Made by a program: the position numbers and the translations under genes | Origin: Mycobacterium sp. ACS4331 | GTDB taxonomy: Bacteria > Actinomycetota > Actinomycetes > Mycobacteriales > Mycobacteriaceae | Assembly: GCF_001667265.1 (NCBI RefSeq) | Contig: NZ_LZHW01000098.1 | Span: 34,082 to 98,081 of the forward strand | Reading direction: 5' to 3' | DNA length: 64,000 nucleotides | Notes under the pieces: generated by a model | Database searches by the model: none | What the model saw: the letters and a program-made list of their open reading frames with translations, nothing else | Told to the model about the DNA's origin: nothing | Shown: positions 59,308-64,000 of the stretch, one piece after another | Numbering within the stretch: the stretch's first letter is position 1 | How the letters are laid out: the number at the start of each line of letters is the position of its first letter

Positions 59308-60684
59308 ATGGTTTCGCCGGTGTGGACGGGCACGGAGTCGGGCGCGCCCACGCTCCGTGACCTGCTCGACGCCCCCGGACTGGGTCTGGTGGCGGCCGCG
59401 GGCCAGGAGCAGGACCTGGATCGGACGATCAGTTGGGCCCACACCACCGAGCTGCGGGATCCGTCGCGTTACCTGCGTGGGGGCGAGTTGGTCTGCACTG
59501 TCGGCATCAGCCTGCAGACGCCCGAAGACTGTCGGATGTTCACCGATTCGCTGGTCACCTCGAATGCGGCCGGAGTCTGCTTCGGGGTCGGCGACGGCCA
59601 CGACGTGGTGCCCCCGGCACTGCTGGAACAGTGCCGATCACACGGCCTTCCAGTGGTCGTCGCGTCACCGGATGTTCCGTTCAGCAGGGTGAGCCGGTAT
59701 GTCGCGGAGTATGGCCTCGACGTTGAGATCGCTGTCGCACGAGCGACCAATGCCCTTGTGCCCGAGCTGCTCTCGTCGCTGCGGCGGCATGAATCCACTC
59801 GCGAACTGCTCGACACCGCGGGCCGGATCCTGGAATGCTCATTCGCGCTGAACCCGGCCGACACCAGCGCGGAGGCGATGGCCTCGGTCGCGGTGCCCGG
59901 TGTGGGCACGCTGGAGTGGATCGGGCACGGGGAGCGTCCGGAACCCGGCCTTCTCGACCTGATCGCGCGGTTCGTCCGCGCGACCCAGGGGCAGCGGGAC
60001 GTCGAAGCCGCCCTGACCCGAGAACGGGTCGGCCAACTGCTGTCCCTGGTGGAGCGGCGCATGCTGCTGCCCGATGCGCTCAGCCAACTGCTCGCGTGGC
60101 CGGGCTTCACCGGCGAATCGCTCGTCTGCTCGGCGTGGCCCACCGGAGCGGGCGCGCTGCTGTCGATGGCCTTCCCCGAGGCGCTGGTGGGAGACGCCCC
60201 TGACCTGTGCCTGATGCTGAGTACGGACCCGTTCGAGGCCGTCGACGACCTGTCACTGCCGTCGGGCCACTCAGCGCCGGTGCCTCTGATCGAAGTGGGT
60301 TCGGCGATCGGCCAGGCCCGCATCGCACTGGATCTGGCGCAGCGTCGCGGCCATCGCGTCGGCCCTGATCAGTTGAGCAGTCTGGAGAGCCTCCTCGAGC
60401 AGCTGCCGCTGGCCCAACTCGCCCCGTTCCGACAGCAGCTGATCGATCCGCTGGCACAGATGGACCGGCGGCGCGGCACGCAGCACGTGCGCACGCTGCG
60501 GACCTTCCTGGCCGCCGATGGGTCGCTGAGCGAGACCGCGCGCCAGTTGTACCTGCACATCAACACCGTGCGGCACCGACTGGCCCGTATCCACGAGCTC
60601 ACCGGCAGAGATCCGTTCAAGCACGCAGATCAGGCGGCGTTCACCATCGGGCTGCACATGGCCCGCCGTGAGGACCGGGCCTGA
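59308..60684 (+). CDS. PucR-family transcriptional regulator
   Basis: A 458-aa protein with an N-terminal PucR-1-type domain (residues ~15-130, starting TLRDLLDAPGLGLVAAAG) and the C-terminal PucR/HTH-30 helix-turn-helix (FLAADGSLSETARQLYLHI, NTVRHRLARIHELTGRD, ~405-440). The middle holds a GGDEF-like/CdaR-type region. Bacillus PucR activates purine catabolism, and others sense amino compounds. Divergent placement makes it the probable controller of the permease-SDR-SDR-ureohydrolase-deacetylase operon. ATG at 59308, with little leader. Confidence 0.87.
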   Translation: MVSPVWTGTESGAPTLRDLLDAPGLGLVAAAGQEQDLDRTISWAHTTELRDPSRYLRGGELVCTVGISLQTPEDCRMFTDSLVTSNAAGVCFGVGDGHDVVPPALLEQCRSHGLPVVVASPDVPFSRVSRYVAEYGLDVEIAVARATNALVPELLSSLRRHESTRELLDTAGRILECSFALNPADTSAEAMASVAVPGVGTLEWIGHGERPEPGLLDLIARFVRATQGQRDVEAALTRERVGQLLSLVERRMLLPDALSQLLAWPGFTGESLVCSAWPTGAGALLSMAFPEALVGDAPDLCLMLSTDPFEAVDDLSLPSGHSAPVPLIEVGSAIGQARIALDLAQRRGHRVGPDQLSSLESLLEQLPLAQLAPFRQQLIDPLAQMDRRRGTQHVRTLRTFLAADGSLSETARQLYLHINTVRHRLARIHELTGRDPFKHADQAAFTIGLHMARREDRA

Positions 60685-60690
60685 CGCCGC

Positions 60691-61389
60691 TCAGATCCTG
60701 CTGGCAGCAAAGGATGCACCTTCGCCGACCATGCCGTTGACCGCGTACAGCGCATGGGGCAGCGACGGCCCGCCCACCGGAACCGCTTCACAGACGGTGT
60801 CGCCGGCCGCGCACAGGCTCAGCGTCTTGTCGGCGAAGAGCGGCCCGATCTCGAGTGCGGGCACGTCGTAGTGCTGCAGGAACGCCCCCGAGGGCTTGCC
60901 GAACAGGACGACGGCGGCAACGTGATCGGCAAGGTCCGGGGTCAGCGGCGCCGGGACGAGCCCGGCCGGAACCCCCGGCGGGACATTGGGTGCGGTGACG
61001 AATCCGGTGAGCGCGGCCCCCTGCGAATAGCCGCCCAGGATCAGCTTGGTGTCGGGGCAGTTCGTGGCCATGAACTGGACGCGGTCACGCTCGTCGCGAA
61101 TTCCGTCGACGACGGTGCGGGCAATCTCCATGCGGTCGTCGAAGTTGCCGCTTGCGGCGTAGTTCACGGGGTAGACGCCGACGTTCTTGCCGCCCGCCTG
61201 AGCACGGACGGAGTCGACGAATGCCTGACCCACTCCCCCGACGCCCGGGGGTTCGGCCGTTCCGCGTGCGAAGACCACCTCCGCGTCCGGACAGGGTTCG
61301 GCAGCGGCCGGACCACCGGCACCGACCAGCAGGCCCCCCGTCGCGATCACAACCGCGCCCATTGCGTGCAGAATCCGTCGACTGCGCAT
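60691..61389 (-). CDS. Secreted cutinase family serine esterase
   Basis: The 232-aa product from MRSRRILHAM (ATG 61389, AGGAG 6 nt upstream; ATG 61395 also possible) has a Sec signal peptide cleaved near AAAEP. The nucleophile loop is GGYSQGA near 120, the Asp is in DTVCEAVP near 195 and the His in LPHALYAV near 208. Cysteines at EPCPD, TNCPD, LCAAG and TVCEA suggest two disulfide bonds. Mycobacterial relatives (Culp) are phospholipases or esterases. It converges on the pucR-like gene 6 nt apart. Confidence 0.85.
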   Translation of the reverse strand: MRSRRILHAMGAVVIATGGLLVGAGGPAAAEPCPDAEVVFARGTAEPPGVGGVGQAFVDSVRAQAGGKNVGVYPVNYAASGNFDDRMEIARTVVDGIRDERDRVQFMATNCPDTKLILGGYSQGAALTGFVTAPNVPPGVPAGLVPAPLTPDLADHVAAVVLFGKPSGAFLQHYDVPALEIGPLFADKTLSLCAAGDTVCEAVPVGGPSLPHALYAVNGMVGEGASFAASRI

Positions 61390-61474
61390 GGCCATCTCCT
61401 CCCAATTCCGGCCTCCGTGCAGGCACCGCGTTCTCTCAGGTACCCGTGACTGCGGTGGGCCGAAACGGCGGAGG

Positions 61475-62077
61475 TCAGTCGAGGCCGCGCGCGACGAGTG
61501 CCTCGGCGAACCCGTCGGCACTGCGCAACGCGGAGACGACCACGGGGGCCACGGCGGTCCGGGCCGAGAACCTCAGGCCCCTGGCGCGGCGTGCCTCGTC
61601 GACCTGACGCACCGTCTCGACCATCAGCGGGATGGACCGGAGGGCCAGGGCCAACGCCAACGCCACGCGGTCCACGGGAAGACCGAGGCGGCCCAGCGGC
61701 CGCATCGCCGCCGTCAGAGCGGCCAGCATGTCGGTGGTGCGCGTGCTCATCGTGACGACCATGGCCAAAAGCACCGACAGCAGCAGGATTCCGCACACCA
61801 CCACAGCGCGGCGCCAGTCGGTGAGCAGGACCTGGAATCCGAAGATGAAGACCACCACCGCAAGCACGGGCCGCAGCTGCGCGAACACCATGCGGGCATC
61901 GAGTCGGGTCAGGACCACGATCACAGCGACAGCCGCGGCCGCTGCCCCGAGTCGCGCCGGCGAATCGACGAACACGGACATCACCACGATGAGCACGCCC
62001 AGAGCCAGCAGCTTGAATCCGGCCGGCAGCCGGTGCAGGACCGACGTGCCCGGCTGATAGAGCCCCAGCGTCGTCAC
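61475..62077 (-). CDS. bioN: ECF transporter transmembrane T component (BioN type)
   Basis: A 200-aa membrane protein with four to five helices and the two Ala-Arg-Gly coupling motifs of energy-coupling factor T components: EARRARGLRF near 163 and EALVARGLD at the C-terminus. It overlaps the ATPase stop (ATGA) and completes the BioY-BioM-BioN operon. It couples ATP hydrolysis to BioY movement during biotin uptake. Confidence 0.85.
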   Translation of the reverse strand: MTTLGLYQPGTSVLHRLPAGFKLLALGVLIVVMSVFVDSPARLGAAAAAVAVIVVLTRLDARMVFAQLRPVLAVVVFIFGFQVLLTDWRRAVVVCGILLLSVLLAMVVTMSTRTTDMLAALTAAMRPLGRLGLPVDRVALALALALRSIPLMVETVRQVDEARRARGLRFSARTAVAPVVVSALRSADGFAEALVARGLD

Positions 62078-62769
62078 GTCATCGACTCCCGGTAGGCGGG
62101 CAGCGCGACCGCGGGCACGTCGTCAGCGCGGACCCGCCCGTCGTCGAGGACGATCACCCGGTCGAAATCGTCGACCAGATCCAGGTCGTGAGTGACCACG
62201 ATGAGCTGCACGTCAAGCGTCGCGAAGACGTCTCGCATCATTCGGGCGTTGCGCAGGTCCAGCAGCGTCGTCGGCTCGTCGGCGACGACGATTCGCGGCT
62301 CGGTGACCAGGACAGCCGCCAGCGCGAGCAGCTGTTTCTGACCGCCCGACAGCAGGTGCGCGGGGTGGTCGGCGTGACCCGCCAACCCGAACCGTTCGAG
62401 CACCTGCCGAACGCGATCGGCACGCTCGGCGCGGCTCAGGGAGTGCCGCGACAGCGACAGTTCGATGTCCTCGGCGACCGTCGGCATGAGGATCTGCCGG
62501 TCCGGGTCGGTGAAGACGAAACCGACCTCGCGGCGGACCTTTCGCGCGGACCTCCTCGTGTCGAGGTCACCGACCCGCACCGTTCCGCTGTCGGGTACGA
62601 CGAGTGCGTTGATCATCCGGGCCAGAGTCGACTTGCCGCCGCCGTTGGGGCCGACCACCCCGATGCGTCGTTCGGTCAGGTTGAGCGAAACATCCCGCAG
62701 CACAGTGCGTTCACCGTAGGCGTGGGACACCCGGTCGACGACGACGCCGGGAGTCTCGCCGTCAGGCAT
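62074..62769 (-). CDS. bioM: ECF transporter ATPase component (BioM type)
   Basis: A 231-aa ABC ATPase from MPDGETPGVV; an ATG at 62778 would add three residues. Walker A VGPNGGGKST near 40, Q-loop TDPDRQILMP, signature LSGGQKQLLAL, Walker B IVVADEPTT and switch His in VVTHDLDL. The start overlaps the bioY stop by 8 nt. It energises the T component and biotin-binding S component. Confidence 0.88.
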   Translation of the reverse strand: MPDGETPGVVVDRVSHAYGERTVLRDVSLNLTERRIGVVGPNGGGKSTLARMINALVVPDSGTVRVGDLDTRRSARKVRREVGFVFTDPDRQILMPTVAEDIELSLSRHSLSRAERADRVRQVLERFGLAGHADHPAHLLSGGQKQLLALAAVLVTEPRIVVADEPTTLLDLRNARMMRDVFATLDVQLIVVTHDLDLVDDFDRVIVLDDGRVRADDVPAVALPAYRESMT

Positions 62770-63388
62770 CGGGCACACCGGCGCGGCGCGTCCGCCTCGC
62801 GGCGATCAGACCTGGACGGGCGCGGTGCACCTGGGCCGCGACCACGGCTGTCACGACGGCCTTGGCCACGTCACCGGGCAGGTAGATCCCGTTGGCCGAC
62901 AACGCCGCCCACCACGACAGATCCGTGCGCAGCACCAGGCCCGCGGTTCCGAACGCGTAGATCACCGCCATGCCGCCGACGATGTTGATCGCGATGCCCC
63001 ACAGCACTCGATACCGCGGCATCATCACCGCGGTGAGCGCCCCGATCACGATGACGGCCGGCAGCCACCCGACGAAGAATCCCGCCGTCGGCGACGCCAG
63101 CGCCACCAGTCCGGACCGCGCACCGGCCAGGATCGGCAGACCGGCCAGCGCCAGGATCGCGAACAGCCCCACCGCGAGCGCGCCCTTGCGGGGCCCGAGA
63201 ATCGATCCGGCCAGCATCACCCCGAGGGTCTGCAGGGTGATCGGAACGCCACTGGGGCCGATGGTGAAGGTGCCCGGCAGACCGAGTGCGGCGATCAGGG
63301 CGGCGAACACGGCGGCCTGGGTCATGTCCGCGGGGGTGACGGTCAGCCTCGACCGTCCGGTCTGCTCAGCCGACGCCACGCCGACCAT
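62762..63388 (-). CDS. bioY: Biotin-binding S component (BioY)
   Basis: A 208-aa protein with six membrane helices and the BioY signatures GPSGVPITLQTLGVMLAGSI, GPRKGALAVGLFAILALAG and AGFFVGWLPA. GATAAT before the ATG could be the -10 of a leaderless message starting at the GTG at 63379, so the translated protein may be three residues shorter. Biotin specificity is known for the family. First gene of the operon; its upstream region holds a wide inverted repeat. Confidence 0.88.
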   Translation of the reverse strand: MVGVASAEQTGRSRLTVTPADMTQAAVFAALIAALGLPGTFTIGPSGVPITLQTLGVMLAGSILGPRKGALAVGLFAILALAGLPILAGARSGLVALASPTAGFFVGWLPAVIVIGALTAVMMPRYRVLWGIAINIVGGMAVIYAFGTAGLVLRTDLSWWAALSANGIYLPGDVAKAVVTAVVAAQVHRARPGLIAARRTRRAGVPDA

Positions 63389-63403
63389 TATCGCCCCGCG
63401 CGG

Positions 63404-63449
63404 TTTGTGGAGTTTCACCGGCGGTGGGCGCCGGTTGACACTCCACAAA
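63404..63449. promoter_or_regulatory. Inverted repeat upstream of bioY
   Basis: TTTGTGGAGT (63404-63413) and its exact complement ACTCCACAAA (63440-63449) flank a 26-nt spacer. On the plus strand the right arm follows TTGACA. It lies 16-61 nt upstream of bioY, where a biotin-responsive repressor would act. The published mycobacterial BioQ operator is a TGAAC/GTTCA palindrome, so this is not an obvious BioQ site. Confidence 0.45.
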
Positions 63450-63588
63450 TCACCGCCGGAGGGCATCTCGACACGGTCACGAGTCGGTACCCATCGCGCA
63501 TCACAGATCACAGAAACCCCTTGAATCACTAGCGTCACATCAGCCCACTGCCGACGTCATCGCCGCGTCCTGTCCGAGAGGTTGTGAC

Positions 63589-64000
<412 letters not shown>

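Overview
The window is high-GC (about two thirds G+C) actinobacterial DNA that reads as a fast-growing mycobacterium (Mycolicibacterium type). The main evidence is a complete yrbE/mce operon with Mas-type partner genes, a mycofactocin-type SDR, an F420-type luciferase-like oxidoreductase, a secreted cutinase, a BioMNY biotin transporter, and many FadD/FadE/EchA/Ltp-like genes joined by ATGA or GTGA stop/start overlaps. No tRNA, rRNA, CRISPR, phage or IS element was seen. The right end (about 63924-64000) is homopolymer sequence that looks like an assembly artefact at a contig end.

Layout. 1-7400: housekeeping and stress genes (HemK/MTQ2-type methyltransferase, ferritin-like helical protein divergent from a small zinc-ribbon protein, SDR, DUF3516-type helicase, epimerase-like SDR, TetR regulator). 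7400-32700: a large lipid or isoprenoid acyl-CoA catabolic island with three acyl-CoA ligases, an AveC-like membrane protein, an F420 oxidoreductase, a mycofactocin SDR, two thiolase/DUF35 pairs, a fused double acyl-CoA dehydrogenase, an APH-like protein, two crotonases without the usual glutamates, a MaoC-type dehydratase, a P450, a family III CoA-transferase, an aldehyde dehydrogenase and two GntR/FadR regulators, one of them a tandem duplication. 32700-43300: two secreted proteins and the ten-gene mce unit (yrbEA, yrbEB, mceA-F, mas, a secreted DUF3298/MPT64-like protein). 43300-47440: amidohydrolase and a divergent acyl-CoA dehydrogenase pair. 47500-49830: methyltransferase, DUF5313 protein, OhrR-like regulator, Rid-family protein. 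50129-52538: a four-gene membrane operon with orphan cytochrome-oxidase-III/IV-like subunits. 52581-54370: thioesterase and secreted hydrolase. 54372-60684: a PucR-linked operon (APC permease, two SDRs, ureohydrolase, NodB-type deacetylase). 60691-63388: cutinase and the BioY-BioM-BioN operon.

How the genes may work together. The island has the parts needed to activate, oxidise, hydrate and cleave a bulky terpenoid- or steroid-like acid, with the mce system as a plausible importer. A near-palindromic element (consensus AATCAGTRTMCTNTWANTT) recurs in five intergenic regions, with a weaker sixth, on both sides of the mce operon. It suggests one regulon, possibly under one of the FadR-type regulators. 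The substrate cannot be read from sequence alone.
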